DNA of 64,000 bases from Oceanospirillum sp047518265 (GCA_047518265.1 JAKZRG010000039.1:1-64000), one strand, 5' to 3'; positions 8,861 to 18,005 are shown, numbered from the stretch's first letter. The notes: a model not told the origin generated them from the letters alone. Numbers and translations: made by a program.

Positions 8861-10273
8861 ATGTCATCAGTTAACATTAGAACACTGCCCTACAAGGCAG
8901 GTAGTGAATACTTTCAGCAGGTACGTCATCTACCCTTTCCTGTATTACTGGATAGTGGACAACCTAAAAGCCCCTCTGGACGCTACGATATTATTGCGGC
9001 TGATCCTATTGAACAGATCAATAGTCACCAGCTAAGCAATAGCTCCTCGTTGCAATATCTTCAGCAACGATTAGACGCTTTACAACCTAAATGCCTGCCT
9101 GAAACAGATCTCCCCTTTACTGGAGGCTTTATTGGTGGCCTGAGTTATGACTTGGGTCGAGAGCTAGAAACTCTCCCTGAGCAAGCGGCAACAGATGTTG
9201 ATTTCCCTTCTTTATTGGGAGGCATCTATTTATGGGCCATTATTGTTGATCATCAAGAAGCAAGCACTTTTTTGTTAGGCCCAGAAGAACTACTGGATCA
9301 AGTGCAGCTCGTAATAGAGCAAAGTACTGAACAGAAGCCACAACAAAAGGCTACTTTTACGATTACCCAGCCTTTCCAGGCCAATATGACTCAGGATGAG
9401 TACCGCCAGCGCTTTGGCCGGATTATCGATTATATCCGCGCAGGGGATTGCTACCAGATTAACTTCGCCCAGCGTTTTAGCGCTCAAATGACCGGGGATA
9501 GCTGGCAAGCTTATTTACAAATGCGCCAAGCGACACCAGCGCCTTTTAGCGCTTATCTGGATTTTGGTGATTATAAGATACTCAGTGTTTCTCCTGAGCG
9601 CTTTGTTAAGCTAAATAAAGGTTTGGTGGAGACTAAACCCATTAAAGGTACCGCCCCTCGCCATCCTGATAGCGAAAAAGATAAAGCCATTGCCAACGAG
9701 TTATTAGCCAGCACAAAAAACCGTGCTGAGAATCTAATGATTGTCGACCTCTTGCGCAACGATATTAGCCGAACTTGCCAAGCTGGCAGTGTTAAAGTGC
9801 CCCATATCTTTGCTCTAGAGAGCTACGCTAATGTGCACCATCTGGTCAGCACAGTGGTTGGGAAACTAGATCAAGATAAAACAGCTATTGACCTGTTAGC
9901 CACAAGCTTCCCCGGGGGCTCTATCACAGGAGCACCCAAAATACGGGCGATGGAGATTATTGATGAGCTGGAACCTCAACGTCGCGGCATCTACTGCGGC
10001 TCGGTGGCTTATATTGATTTTCGCGGAGAGATGGATAGTAGCATTACCATACGCACCATACAGCAAAGCCCAGTAACACCTGATACAGGTCCAACGGATT
10101 CCGATCAAGCTCACGAAACAAAGAGTAAAAGTGCTAGCCGCCTGGATTGCTTAGGCGGAGGCGGTATTGTTTACGACTCTGAAGCGGATAGTGAATATCA
10201 GGAAACACTGCACAAGGTAGGTAAAATTATTAGTGCCTTACAGCCAGACTTCCTAGATCAGTTTGATCTCTAG
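8861..10273 (+). CDS. pabB: Aminodeoxychorismate synthase component I
   Basis: This 470-residue chorismate-binding enzyme adds ammonia, supplied by PabA, to chorismate to form 4-amino-4-deoxychorismate for folate synthesis. The PIKGT motif (about residue 260), with its lysine, is the hallmark of aminodeoxychorismate synthase against PIAGT in anthranilate synthase. Other signatures are NRAENLMIVDLLRND, SFPGGSITGAPK and GGGGIVYDS. Between the conserved IRTI strand and the C-terminal glycine motif there is a hydrophilic stretch of roughly 29 residues (about 401-429), longer than I expect for the family. A bidirectional terminator follows. The PabA partner is not in the window. Confidence 0.92.
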   Translation: MSSVNIRTLPYKAGSEYFQQVRHLPFPVLLDSGQPKSPSGRYDIIAADPIEQINSHQLSNSSSLQYLQQRLDALQPKCLPETDLPFTGGFIGGLSYDLGRELETLPEQAATDVDFPSLLGGIYLWAIIVDHQEASTFLLGPEELLDQVQLVIEQSTEQKPQQKATFTITQPFQANMTQDEYRQRFGRIIDYIRAGDCYQINFAQRFSAQMTGDSWQAYLQMRQATPAPFSAYLDFGDYKILSVSPERFVKLNKGLVETKPIKGTAPRHPDSEKDKAIANELLASTKNRAENLMIVDLLRNDISRTCQAGSVKVPHIFALESYANVHHLVSTVVGKLDQDKTAIDLLATSFPGGSITGAPKIRAMEIIDELEPQRRGIYCGSVAYIDFRGEMDSSITIRTIQQSPVTPDTGPTDSDQAHETKSKSASRLDCLGGGGIVYDSEADSEYQETLHKVGKIISALQPDFLDQFDL

Positions 10274-10285
10274 AAACCTAACAAC

Positions 10286-10330
10286 AAAAAACCACCGTCA
10301 TTTCTTTCTATGAAGTAACGGTGGTTTTTT
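10286..10330. terminator. Bidirectional terminator between pabB and thrH
   Basis: The stem accaccgt/acggtggt is flanked by A5 on the left and T6 on the right. It serves both converging genes. The loop is about 19 bases with some internal pairing. Confidence 0.8.
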
Positions 10331-10359
10331 CAGATCTTAACTAAGCAGGCTGTAGCCAA

Positions 10360-10977
10360 TTACTTAGTCAGATTACGATTACTGGCACGCAGGAACTGGT
10401 CTTTCAGCTCGTCATAAGTATGTACTGCAGGGAACTGAGGGAACTCAGCAATCACATTGTCCGGTGCGTGGAACAAAATACCTTCTTCCGCTTGAGTCAG
10501 CATCGTGGTGTCATTGTAAGAATCACCTGCAGCGATTACACGGTAGTTCAACAATTGGAAAGCACGTACAGATTGACGCTTAGGATCGCGCTGACGCAGC
10601 GTGTAATCCGTAATACGACCTTCTTCATCAACTTCCAGTTTGTGACATAGCAACGTAGGGAAGCCCAGTTGTGCCATCAAAGGAGCAGCAAACTCATAAA
10701 AAGTATCGGACAGAATCACCAACTGGAAACGCTCACGCAACCAATCCGTAAATTCTTGCGCACCTTCTAGAGGTTTCAGTTCTGCAATTACTGCTTGGAT
10801 ATCGTCAATTTTAAGACCATTCTCATCCAGAATACGCAGACGTTGCTTCATCAAAACATCGTAATCGGGAATATCGCGAGTGGTTGCTTTTAACTCTTCA
10901 ATGCCGGTTTTTTCGGCAAATGCAATCCAGATTTCCGGGATTAAAACACCTTCAAGGTCAAGACATGCCAGTTCCAC
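10360..10977 (-). CDS. thrH: Phosphoserine phosphatase / homoserine phosphotransferase ThrH
   Basis: This 205-residue HAD-superfamily protein closely matches the ThrH family, which dephosphorylates phosphoserine and can move phosphate to homoserine. The first HAD motif reads DLEGV (residues 7-11), the variant found in ThrH instead of the usual DxDxT. Motif II (LSDTF, about residue 94) and motif III/IV (AAGDSYND, about 155) are intact. The length is complete. It is monocistronic between a shared terminator and a divergent region facing cysH. The 320-base region upstream is non-coding. Confidence 0.92.
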   Translation of the reverse strand: MELACLDLEGVLIPEIWIAFAEKTGIEELKATTRDIPDYDVLMKQRLRILDENGLKIDDIQAVIAELKPLEGAQEFTDWLRERFQLVILSDTFYEFAAPLMAQLGFPTLLCHKLEVDEEGRITDYTLRQRDPKRQSVRAFQLLNYRVIAAGDSYNDTTMLTQAEEGILFHAPDNVIAEFPQFPAVHTYDELKDQFLRASNRNLTK

Positions 10978-11309
10978 AGAGTCGTCCTTTTATTATGATT
11001 TAGGGTAGATCGCATGACGCAGCCAAATAATGACTTATTCAGAAATAGCCTTATCCGGTACGGCACGCTGAATGGCCAAAAGATTACCACAATTGGCCTA
11101 ACAAGTCAGAGCCCGAAAGCCCATACCACTCACCCATAAGTCATAGATCAAACAGAGCTTTTGAAAAATAAGGAATAATCATAGAATCACTTTTTATTTA
11201 TTTTCCTTATAAGTAGCTGTTACCTTATAGCCAAAATTACAGTTATTACAGCAGCAAAAAGACTGCTTAACCGTATTGATGAGATTTAACCCAACTGATG
11301 GGAAGCCTA
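10978..11309. other. Intergenic region between divergent thrH and cysH
   Basis: No ORF of coding quality is visible in this 332-base region. It must hold the thrH and cysH promoters. The only structured element I see is the inverted repeat at 11168-11210. Confidence 0.6.
11168..11210. promoter_or_regulatory. Inverted repeat upstream of cysH, possible CysB site
   Basis: ATAAGGAA (11168-11175) and its exact complement TTCCTTAT (11203-11210) flank an A/T-rich spacer about 100 bases before cysH. The spacing and composition would suit a CysB-type activator site, and a cysB gene lies just beyond cysH. The assignment is inferred from position. Confidence 0.35.
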
Positions 11310-12041
11310 ATGAGCCAATTTAATGCCAACCAGTTTGCGCTGGAATTTGATACTGAAACACCGAAGAAAATTATCAAACAAGCCCTAGAGGATTTTGACA
11401 ATATCGCCATCTCCTTTAGCGGCGCAGAAGATGTTGTACTGATTGAGATCGCCAGCAAGGTCATTGCAGATAAAAGTCAGTTAAAAGTATTCTCTCTAGA
11501 TACTGGCCGTCTACACCCAGAAACTTATCGCTTCATCGACAAAGTCAGTAAACACTACGGCATCGCCATCGAGCTGATGTCACCGGAGCATCAGGCTTTG
11601 GAAAGCTTTGTAAAAGAGAAGGGTTTATTCAGCTTCTTTGAAGACGGTCATCAGGAGTGCTGCGGCGTACGTAAGGTTGCACCATTGCGTCGTAAGCTAA
11701 GCACTTTAGATGCATGGATTACCGGGCAGCGTAAAGACCAAAGCCCTGGTACACGTAATCAAGTACCTGTAGCAGAAAACGATATTGCCTTTGGTACAGA
11801 AGAAAGCCCGCTGGTTAAGTTTAATCCATTGGCTAACTGGAGCTCTCAGCAAGTATGGGAATATATTCGCATGTTTGATGTGCCTTACAACGAACTGCAT
11901 GAAAAAGGCTATACCAGTATAGGCTGTGAACCTTGCACACGTCCGGTACTGCCTAACCAGCATGAACGTGAAGGTCGCTGGTGGTGGGAAGAGGCCACTC
12001 ATAAAGAGTGCGGTTTACATGCGGGCAACCTGAATAAATAA
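11310..12041 (+). CDS. cysH: Adenylyl-sulfate reductase (CysH, iron-sulfur type)
   Basis: This 243-residue reductase converts activated sulfate to sulfite in assimilatory sulfate reduction. Motifs are SFSGAEDVVL (about 34), the ECCGVRK pair near residue 113, GCEPC near 208 and the catalytic ECGLH near the C-terminus. The CC and CxxC cysteines bind a [4Fe-4S] cluster and mark the APS-using subgroup; enterobacterial PAPS reductases lack them. An upstream in-frame ATG exists at 11298, but GGGAAG sits 6 bases before the ATG at 11310, so I prefer the latter. cysB converges on it from the other side of a shared terminator. Confidence 0.93.
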   Translation: MSQFNANQFALEFDTETPKKIIKQALEDFDNIAISFSGAEDVVLIEIASKVIADKSQLKVFSLDTGRLHPETYRFIDKVSKHYGIAIELMSPEHQALESFVKEKGLFSFFEDGHQECCGVRKVAPLRRKLSTLDAWITGQRKDQSPGTRNQVPVAENDIAFGTEESPLVKFNPLANWSSQQVWEYIRMFDVPYNELHEKGYTSIGCEPCTRPVLPNQHEREGRWWWEEATHKECGLHAGNLNK

Positions 12042-12085
12042 CCCTTCTAGTCTCATAAGCCAGATAGAAGTGTAAAAACAGATCG

Positions 12086-12126
12086 AAAAAAGGGGGAAGT
12101 AAGCCTAGCTTACTTCCCCTTTTTTA
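12086..12126. terminator. Bidirectional terminator between cysH and cysB
   Basis: A perfect 11-base-pair stem (ggggaagtaag/cttacttcccc, 12093-12119) with a five-base loop has an A run before it and T6 after it. It is well placed for both converging genes. Confidence 0.88.
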
Positions 12127-12163
12127 TTTTAGCTCTTGCAATCAAACGCAAAGAAGCAATAAA

Positions 12164-13141
12164 TCAGTGTACAGGCAACTCAATATGAGCAAACAGAGCA
12201 TCCAAGTCTGTTTTTGAGCTACAAGCCAACGCTTCATCAATCAAATCCCGATCAAGATGCGGCGCAAAACGAGTGACAAATTCATACATGTAACCGCGCA
12301 TAAAAGTACCACGTCGAATACCTATCTTAGTGGTACTGGATTGGAACAAGTGACTGGCATCCAAAGCAACCAAATCAGAGTCAGCGTCCTCGTCATAAGC
12401 CATGCCCGCTACGATACCAACCCCCATTCCCATACGTACATAAGTTTTAATAACGTCTGAATCTGCCGCCGTAAACACAACTCTTGGTTCTAAACCTTCA
12501 GCCTTAAAGGCATCATCCAGCTTTGATCGCCCAGTAAAACCAAAGACATATGTCACAATCGGATGCTCAGAGACATCCTTAAGCGTTAACGGCCCTTGCA
12601 CACGGGTCAACGGATGATCTTTAGGCACCAAAACACAACGATTCCAACGATAGCAAGGCAGCATAATCAGATCGCTGAATAGCTCCATGGCTTCCGTTGC
12701 AATAGCAAAATCTGCAGCACCCTCTGAAACCATCTCAGAGATCTGCATAGGTGTACCCTGCTTCATATGCAGAGATACATCAGGATACTTAGCAATAAAG
12801 TCTTTAATCACCCCAGGTAAAGCATAACGCGCCTGAGTATGAGTTGTAGCCAGTGTCAGACTGCCGATACGATCATCACTGAACTCCTGAGCCACTTGTT
12901 TGATATTGCCAACCGTGCGCAGAATCTGACCCGCTAAATCAATCACTTCCTGCCCAGCAGGTGTAATACGCGTCAGATGCTTACCACTACGGGCAAAAAT
13001 CTCAATACCTAGCTCATCTTCCAGCAAACGGATCTGCTTACTGATGCCCGGCTGCGAGGTATACAAACTCTGAGCAGTTGCCGACACATTAAGATCATGA
13101 TGGGCCACTTCCCATATATAGCGCAGCTGCTGTAGCTTCAT
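12164..13141 (-). CDS. cysB: LysR-family sulfur-assimilation regulator CysB
   Basis: This 325-residue LysR-type regulator begins MKLQQLRYIWEVAHHD, a near-signature start for CysB/Cbl proteins, and has the usual length. The helix-turn-helix occupies about residues 1-60 and the sulfate or N-acetylserine-binding domain the remainder (TTHTQARY near 100 is the CysB ligand-loop motif). CysB activates sulfate-assimilation genes when sulfur is limiting. The reading frame extends 20 codons further upstream, but the ATG at 13141 follows GAAAGGCGG and fits the family start. It converges on cysH and diverges from a TSUP exporter, so the three genes form a sulfur locus. Confidence 0.93.
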   Translation of the reverse strand: MKLQQLRYIWEVAHHDLNVSATAQSLYTSQPGISKQIRLLEDELGIEIFARSGKHLTRITPAGQEVIDLAGQILRTVGNIKQVAQEFSDDRIGSLTLATTHTQARYALPGVIKDFIAKYPDVSLHMKQGTPMQISEMVSEGAADFAIATEAMELFSDLIMLPCYRWNRCVLVPKDHPLTRVQGPLTLKDVSEHPIVTYVFGFTGRSKLDDAFKAEGLEPRVVFTAADSDVIKTYVRMGMGVGIVAGMAYDEDADSDLVALDASHLFQSSTTKIGIRRGTFMRGYMYEFVTRFAPHLDRDLIDEALACSSKTDLDALFAHIELPVH

Positions 13142-13290
13142 TCCGCCTTTCCTCTCGTGATTAACGGTTTTAAGACTATTATGCCATAAAAATATAAGCA
13201 AACATTACTTTTAAGAATATAGCAGACAGGATAGATTAGCTCGATTATTCGCTGTCATCTTATATATTCTGCTTCAACGTTTGGGCTTGT

Positions 13291-14073
13291 ATGGACTTTT
13301 TACTTTATATTATTTCAGGTGCCGCTGTCGGCTTAGCTGTCGGCCTTACCGGTGTAGGCGGTGGCTCACTGATGACGCCTTTACTGCTTCTATTTGGTTT
13401 TCCAGCCCATATCGCGATCGGTACCGATCTGCTTTATGCGTCAATTACCAAAGCAAGCGGTGTTATCGCACATCACAAACAAAAGACTGTTGATTGGAAA
13501 ATCACCGGTACCTTGGCCCTAGGTAGTTTACCTGTATCAGCCGTCACCGTTTGGTTATTAGCCAATTACTTTCCTTCACCGGAAAGTTACTCGGGGCTAC
13601 TGACTCACAGCCTTGGTGTAATGCTGATACTCACAGCAGGCGTCTTATTGCTTAAAAGCCGTATTCGCCAACTGCATGACACCCAAGATGGTCCTATTCG
13701 CCAGATTCTGGAAAAACACAAATACCGCTTCACTCTGATTATGGGTGTTTTATTGGGTTTCTGCGTAACGATATCATCAGTGGGGGCTGGAGCATTTGGT
13801 GCAGCCATCCTTTTAATTCTATTTCCAGCCTTAAGCGCTATACGTATTATTGGTACAGATTTGGCTCATGCAGTCCCTTTGACACTCATTGCAGGTGTTG
13901 GGCACATGTATCTTGGTAATGTGGATTACCAGCTGCTAGGGGCTCTTTTAATCGGCTCTCTACCTGCTATCCATATAGGCACCAAGCTTAGTTCACGTTT
14001 ACCCAATAAAGTTCTGCAACCCATTTTATCCAGTATGCTATTAGGGTTAGGTATTAAGTACGCCTTTTTCTGA
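13291..14073 (+). CDS. TSUP-family (TauE/SafE) membrane transporter
   Basis: This 260-residue protein has about eight hydrophobic segments and the two repeated glycine-rich signatures of the family (GLTGVGGGSLMTP near residue 20 and SVGAGAFGAAIL near 165). TSUP proteins export sulfite, sulfonates or related organic anions across the inner membrane. Its position 150 bases from the divergent cysB start points to a role in sulfur metabolism, perhaps sulfite efflux, though family members vary in substrate. A GC-rich terminator follows its stop codon. No good Shine-Dalgarno sequence is seen before the ATG. Confidence 0.87.
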   Translation: MDFLLYIISGAAVGLAVGLTGVGGGSLMTPLLLLFGFPAHIAIGTDLLYASITKASGVIAHHKQKTVDWKITGTLALGSLPVSAVTVWLLANYFPSPESYSGLLTHSLGVMLILTAGVLLLKSRIRQLHDTQDGPIRQILEKHKYRFTLIMGVLLGFCVTISSVGAGAFGAAILLILFPALSAIRIIGTDLAHAVPLTLIAGVGHMYLGNVDYQLLGALLIGSLPAIHIGTKLSSRLPNKVLQPILSSMLLGLGIKYAFF

Positions 14074-14121
14074 TCATATCTGAGCCACTTAAAGCAGAAT
14101 AGATACAGTTTAAACATATAG

Positions 14122-14157
14122 CAAAAAGCCCCGGCAGAGTTCTCTACCGGGGCTTTT
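14122..14157. terminator. Bidirectional terminator after the TSUP gene
   Basis: The stem agccccggcagag/ctctaccggggct has one mismatch and is flanked by A5 and T5. It lies between the converging TSUP and alcohol dehydrogenase genes. Confidence 0.85.
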
Positions 14158-14224
14158 TCTTGTCTAACGCTCTACTTCTAACCTAATGCGTAACGAAATA
14201 AAGAGATAAAATATTAAAGAAGAC

Positions 14225-15379
14225 CTATAAACAGCGGTGCAAAATTCTAGCGCTCACCTCAGGTGTTACATCCTGATGTTCTCCTAATGCCACCATATTA
14301 TGTTTCTCTAACGCTGAAATTAAGGCTGGAATATGTGACGCATCAACACCATAACTGCTTAGCTGCGTTGAAATACCTAGAGATTCGAAGAAGCTTTTCG
14401 TTGCTGCAATCGTCTGATCAATACGACTATCATCATCTCCCTCTGTAATCCCCCAAACCTCTTTACCGTATTGCAGCAACTTGTCATGTTTCTGCTCACG
14501 CTTTTCCTGCATAGTCGCAGGCAGGATAACCGCCAAAGTCTGACCATGATCCATATTGTGCAAAGCCGTTAATTCATGACCAATAAAGTGTGTCGCCCAA
14601 TCATGAGGCACGCCTGAGCCGATCAAACCATTCAGAGCCATAGTGGCAGATAACATTACATTAGCTCTTACATTGTAGTTTTCCGGTTCAGCCAAAGCTC
14701 TAGGGCCATGCTCCGCTAAAGTACGCAGAATACCTTCGGCAAAACGATCATGCAGATCCGCACCAACAGAGAAGGTTAAATATTGTTCTACCGTATGAAC
14801 AAAGGCGTCCACGATACCATTAGCCACCTGTTTTTCCGGTAAAGAATAAGTAACGGTAGGATCAAGAATCGCAAATTGAGGAAATAACTTACGGCCATAA
14901 AACGCTAACTTATCCGACGTTTCATAGTTGGTCATCACACCATTAGGATTACTTTCAGAGCCTGTTGCAGGTAACGTTAAAACAACACCCAGAGGCAAGG
15001 CGGCTCGGATACGTGCACCTTCATTTAAAATAGCCCAAGGGTCACCATCAAAACATGCTGATGCAGCAATGAACTTAGTGGCATCACAAACAGAACCACC
15101 GCCCACAGCTAAAAGAAACTCAAAACCCTCAGCCTTAATTTTCTCTACAGCTTTCATCGCCGTATGAAATCCAGGGTTTGGTTCAATACCACCAAATTCC
15201 CCCCATTCATGCTCCGACAATGCTGCAGTGACCTGATCATATACACCATTGTTTTTAATACTGCCGCCGCCATAGATAAGCAATACTTTTTTATCTTTTG
15301 GAATTTCAGACGCTAGCTTAGTCATTTGGCCTTCGCCAAAAATTAATTTGGTCGGGTTCTGGAAACTAAAGTTATACAT
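14225..15379 (-). CDS. Iron-containing alcohol dehydrogenase (YqhD/butanol dehydrogenase type)
   Basis: This 384-residue group III alcohol dehydrogenase begins MYNFSFQNPTKLIFGEG, typical of the YqhD/BdhA branch that reduces aldehydes with NADPH. GGGSVCD (near 95) is the nucleotide-binding turn. The metal-binding region shows HDWATHFIGHELTALHNMDHG (split here as HDWATHFIGHEL and HNMDHG) near residues 253-273. The reading frame runs ten codons further upstream, but the ATG at 15379 gives the family start and follows a GGGG-containing leader. It stands alone. Aldehyde detoxification is the likely role. Confidence 0.88.
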   Translation of the reverse strand: MYNFSFQNPTKLIFGEGQMTKLASEIPKDKKVLLIYGGGSIKNNGVYDQVTAALSEHEWGEFGGIEPNPGFHTAMKAVEKIKAEGFEFLLAVGGGSVCDATKFIAASACFDGDPWAILNEGARIRAALPLGVVLTLPATGSESNPNGVMTNYETSDKLAFYGRKLFPQFAILDPTVTYSLPEKQVANGIVDAFVHTVEQYLTFSVGADLHDRFAEGILRTLAEHGPRALAEPENYNVRANVMLSATMALNGLIGSGVPHDWATHFIGHELTALHNMDHGQTLAVILPATMQEKREQKHDKLLQYGKEVWGITEGDDDSRIDQTIAATKSFFESLGISTQLSSYGVDASHIPALISALEKHNMVALGEHQDVTPEVSARILHRCL

Positions 15380-15520
15380 AAACAACCCCATATCGGTAAA
15401 ACAGATCAATCAATAGCAGAAAAACCTAGCAAGTGATCGGGAAAAATGGCGTTATTCTACCATTGGCACTCTAGAAACAAAGCTAAAACACTATAGAAAG
15501 AATATTCGGATTTAGCTGCT

Positions 15521-16711
15521 TTAACTCAATAGGGATAGCGCTAGGTTTGGTTGTTGATTCGCTTGAGCAAGAACAGCAACAGAGACTTGCTGAATAATCT
15601 GATTACGCGTCAATTCTGTTAATTCAGATGCAAAATCAGTATCTGTAATGCGTGACCTCGCATCAGAAAGATGAATAAAACCGATACTATTAGCGCGTAC
15701 AGTTGAGCTTAAACCATTCTGCTCGGCCCCCAACTTAGCGCGCTGGGAGTCCACAGCAGTTACCATCGCGCTCATTGCATCAAGCAATGTATCCGTCACA
15801 AAAGCATTTAACGCATTTTCTGCATCATCAGTCCAGATCGAAGATTGGGTGGTGGTTACACTTGCAGCAGCTAAGATTTGACTAATATAATCAATGTCCG
15901 TCGCAATTAGTGAAATAACCGCCCCGTGATCAAAGCTAGAATCGGCTTCATCAGTCAGAATCTTAGCAAATGCACTTATCGCAAGTATGGCTACACCTTG
16001 CTCTCCTAAGTTAGAAGGCGCATCTAAACCTGTTATATCTCCGAACAAAGCACTTACAGCCTCTGAAATTGCAGAAGCCCCTCCTATCGCCACATACGCC
16101 GTAGCTAATGCTCCAATGGTTCCATAGGTAGATGCATTTGTATCCGTTAGTAAACTCAATGCTACTGTAATATCTTCATCAGCCAATATTTGCCCAAAGA
16201 TCGCAGTTAATTGAGCATTACCTGTAGTAACAGTATCCACCGCCCCACTCTCTGCTCCAGATTGAATCAAAAAACCACTACTAGGAGCCGTGCCATTTAA
16301 CAAGTTAAAAGTACCAAACTTCGTAAAGTTAGCAATGTCATTATTCGTATTTAACAGCTCTTCAAATTCATTACCTAGTGCCTCACGGTCATCTGAAGAT
16401 AACGTTGTATTCCCTCCCTGCACCGCTAATGCGCGCATCTGTTGAATGTTATCATTAATCTCACTAAGAGAACTCTCAGCAATTTGAGCAATTGATATTC
16501 CATCATTGGCATTACGATTGGCCTGATTCAGTCCCATAATTTGTATTGTCAATCGGTCAGATAACTGTAAACCTGCTGCATCATCACTAGCGCTATTAAT
16601 CCTGCTCCCTGAGGAGAGCTTTTCGAAAGAACTATTGATCCGGTCAGTGACCGTTTGAAAGTGAAACTGATTATTTAATGAAGCAACATTAGTATTCACA
16701 AATAAAGACAT
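15521..16711 (-). CDS. Flagellin
   Basis: This 396-residue flagellin has the conserved D0/D1 ends: an N-terminal helix with NTNVASLNNQ and LSSGSRINSASDDAAG, and a C-terminal helix ending in QANQQPNLALSLLS. The central residues (about 170-310) form a variable, alanine-rich surface domain with little similarity expected between species. Flagellins are secreted through the flagellar channel without a signal peptide and polymerise into the filament. No other flagellar gene is nearby, so this is a detached filament gene. A FliA-like promoter may lie just upstream (16732-16760). Confidence 0.93.
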   Translation of the reverse strand: MSLFVNTNVASLNNQFHFQTVTDRINSSFEKLSSGSRINSASDDAAGLQLSDRLTIQIMGLNQANRNANDGISIAQIAESSLSEINDNIQQMRALAVQGGNTTLSSDDREALGNEFEELLNTNNDIANFTKFGTFNLLNGTAPSSGFLIQSGAESGAVDTVTTGNAQLTAIFGQILADEDITVALSLLTDTNASTYGTIGALATAYVAIGGASAISEAVSALFGDITGLDAPSNLGEQGVAILAISAFAKILTDEADSSFDHGAVISLIATDIDYISQILAAASVTTTQSSIWTDDAENALNAFVTDTLLDAMSAMVTAVDSQRAKLGAEQNGLSSTVRANSIGFIHLSDARSRITDTDFASELTELTRNQIIQQVSVAVLAQANQQPNLALSLLS

Positions 16712-16731
16712 GATAATTACTCCGGCAGTAG

Positions 16732-16760
16732 CTATCAGCTAAAAGCTTTTCCTAAGTTTA
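16732..16760 (-). promoter_or_regulatory. Possible FliA (sigma-28) promoter of the flagellin gene
   Basis: The minus strand reads TAAA (16757-16760) then GCTGATAG (16732-16739), close to the FliA consensus TAAA-N15-GCCGATAA. The spacer is 17 instead of 15 bases, so the match is imperfect. It lies 20 bases upstream of the start codon of a gene class normally controlled by FliA. Confidence 0.35.
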
Positions 16761-17007
16761 GGCCTCCTTTTGCCCTTCATCTGAACGAATGATTAATTAA
16801 ATCAAAAAAATATCTGATACCAACAAATATCACACCCTTTACCTGTAGTTAAAAATAACAGCTAAACAAAAAAACGTCTAAGGCGCTGAAAAAAATACAA
16901 GATCGACACACGTTAACAGAAAATCACACGCAAAGTCTGAAAATTCATTTTAAATCATATAGTTACACCAAAAAAACTTATCCACATTTTCGGTGAACAA
17001 TTCTGTG

Positions 17008-17121
17008 TATAATTTCTGAATAGCCCCTAAAAGGTAAGTAAACATAGGGCTTTGAGGGAAGTGAAGTTAAATTGTTCAAGAAATCATCAGATAAAAAAAG
17101 AGGCCATATAGGCCTCTTTTC
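17008..17121 (+). ncRNA. Candidate small RNA
   Basis: A consensus TATAAT at 17008-17013 is followed after about 80 bases by a terminator hairpin (17100-17116) with a T tract. Between them is a stem agccc (17022-17026)/gggct (17047-17051) and no ORF. No convincing -35 box is present. The hairpin also serves the gene on the other strand, so this call rests on weak evidence. Confidence 0.25.
17093..17121. terminator. Bidirectional terminator next to the periplasmic-protein gene
   Basis: aaaagaggcc/ggcctctttt forms a ten-base-pair stem around a five-base loop, with A7 before and T4 after. On the minus strand it follows the stop codon at 17139 and has a long U tract. Confidence 0.85.
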
Positions 17122-17138
17122 AGTATTAAAATTTAGGT

Positions 17139-17921
17139 TTATTCGAAGGGCATATCACCAAAAGCCCGATAAGTTCGCTCGAATCCAGGAGTCAAACCTG
17201 TAGCTGCATTAGCAATGCGTTTGGGGTCGCCATTTATCAAAGCAAACTTCAATTGATAAAGCGCAACTTGCTCCTCAGCCACCGCCTGTTTTAACTCAAC
17301 AAGACGATCATCGCTAAAGTTATACATTTCTTGATCAAATTTAGCCTGGCTAAAATGACGGCGGATCTTTTCCCAACGAGGCCAAACTTCTGCCCAATGT
17401 TTTTGTACCGTACGTACAGCTTCTTGACTCATCGCCATGCCATCAGTATCACCTGCAGCAACAATCGCTTGCATGTGACTGTGGTAACGATGTAATTCAT
17501 CTAGGAAGTAATCATTAATACCATTGCGTTCCCGCAATCCTTGCAACGTAATCCGTATGCCTGCCAAAGACTTGCTGGCCGCCATAAGATCACCACTGAG
17601 CACCTGCTCGTCCGCAGTATTAACCATCTTAGTCGCAACCGCTATAAAGTGTTGCCACTCAGGATCTTTAGCATAACCTTCGTTGACAGAAAGGAACGCT
17701 TGCCACTCAGAAAGAAAGTCCTGCATCGCTTGTTCTGAAGCAACAAAGTCCCCCTGCGCCGTATAATACAGAACAGGAATATACTGGTGATCCATCTCAA
17801 TGGTTGCCTTTAGCAATCCTTGATGATCATCTGCAAACGCGGGAATTCCGGTTAAAGCAAACGAAAGTGCCGTCGCCTGTACAATCCGACGAGCCACATA
17901 TCCTAAACGCTGCAATACCAT
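17139..17921 (-). CDS. Secreted helical protein of unknown function
   Basis: I do not recognise the family of this 260-residue protein. It begins with a signal peptide (hydrophobic core about residues 14-27, likely cleavage after AFA at 30) and is otherwise predicted helical and rich in Trp, His and Met. Helical units with an alanine-rich helix and a GD turn seem to recur: TAQGDF near 55, VAAGDT near 155 and LINGDP near 230. This suggests an internally repeated four-helix-bundle-like periplasmic protein. No CxxCH haem motif is present. An AAGGAG ribosome-binding site precedes the ATG. It is monocistronic and ends at a strong terminator. Confidence 0.75.
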   Translation of the reverse strand: MVLQRLGYVARRIVQATALSFALTGIPAFADDHQGLLKATIEMDHQYIPVLYYTAQGDFVASEQAMQDFLSEWQAFLSVNEGYAKDPEWQHFIAVATKMVNTADEQVLSGDLMAASKSLAGIRITLQGLRERNGINDYFLDELHRYHSHMQAIVAAGDTDGMAMSQEAVRTVQKHWAEVWPRWEKIRRHFSQAKFDQEMYNFSDDRLVELKQAVAEEQVALYQLKFALINGDPKRIANAATGLTPGFERTYRAFGDMPFE

Positions 17922-18005
17922 TGTATGCTCCTTATATTTCGCTTTAATAGCATTATAGCTGAGGCCTTAGTTTAGATATACGCTAATAAACACCATAAGT
18001 GCCCG

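Larger units (their letters stand above)
16712..17138. other. Intergenic region between flagellin and a periplasmic-protein gene
   Basis: This 427-base A/T-rich region has no coding-quality ORF. It contains a possible flagellin promoter (16732-16760), a plus-strand TATAAT at 17008, and a strong bidirectional hairpin at 17093-17121. The last two could delimit a short RNA. Confidence 0.55.

Noticed and set aside
15441..15470. TTGGCAC-like sequence as a sigma-54 promoter upstream of the alcohol dehydrogenase
   Set aside because: The second half TTGCW at the required distance is missing on both strands.
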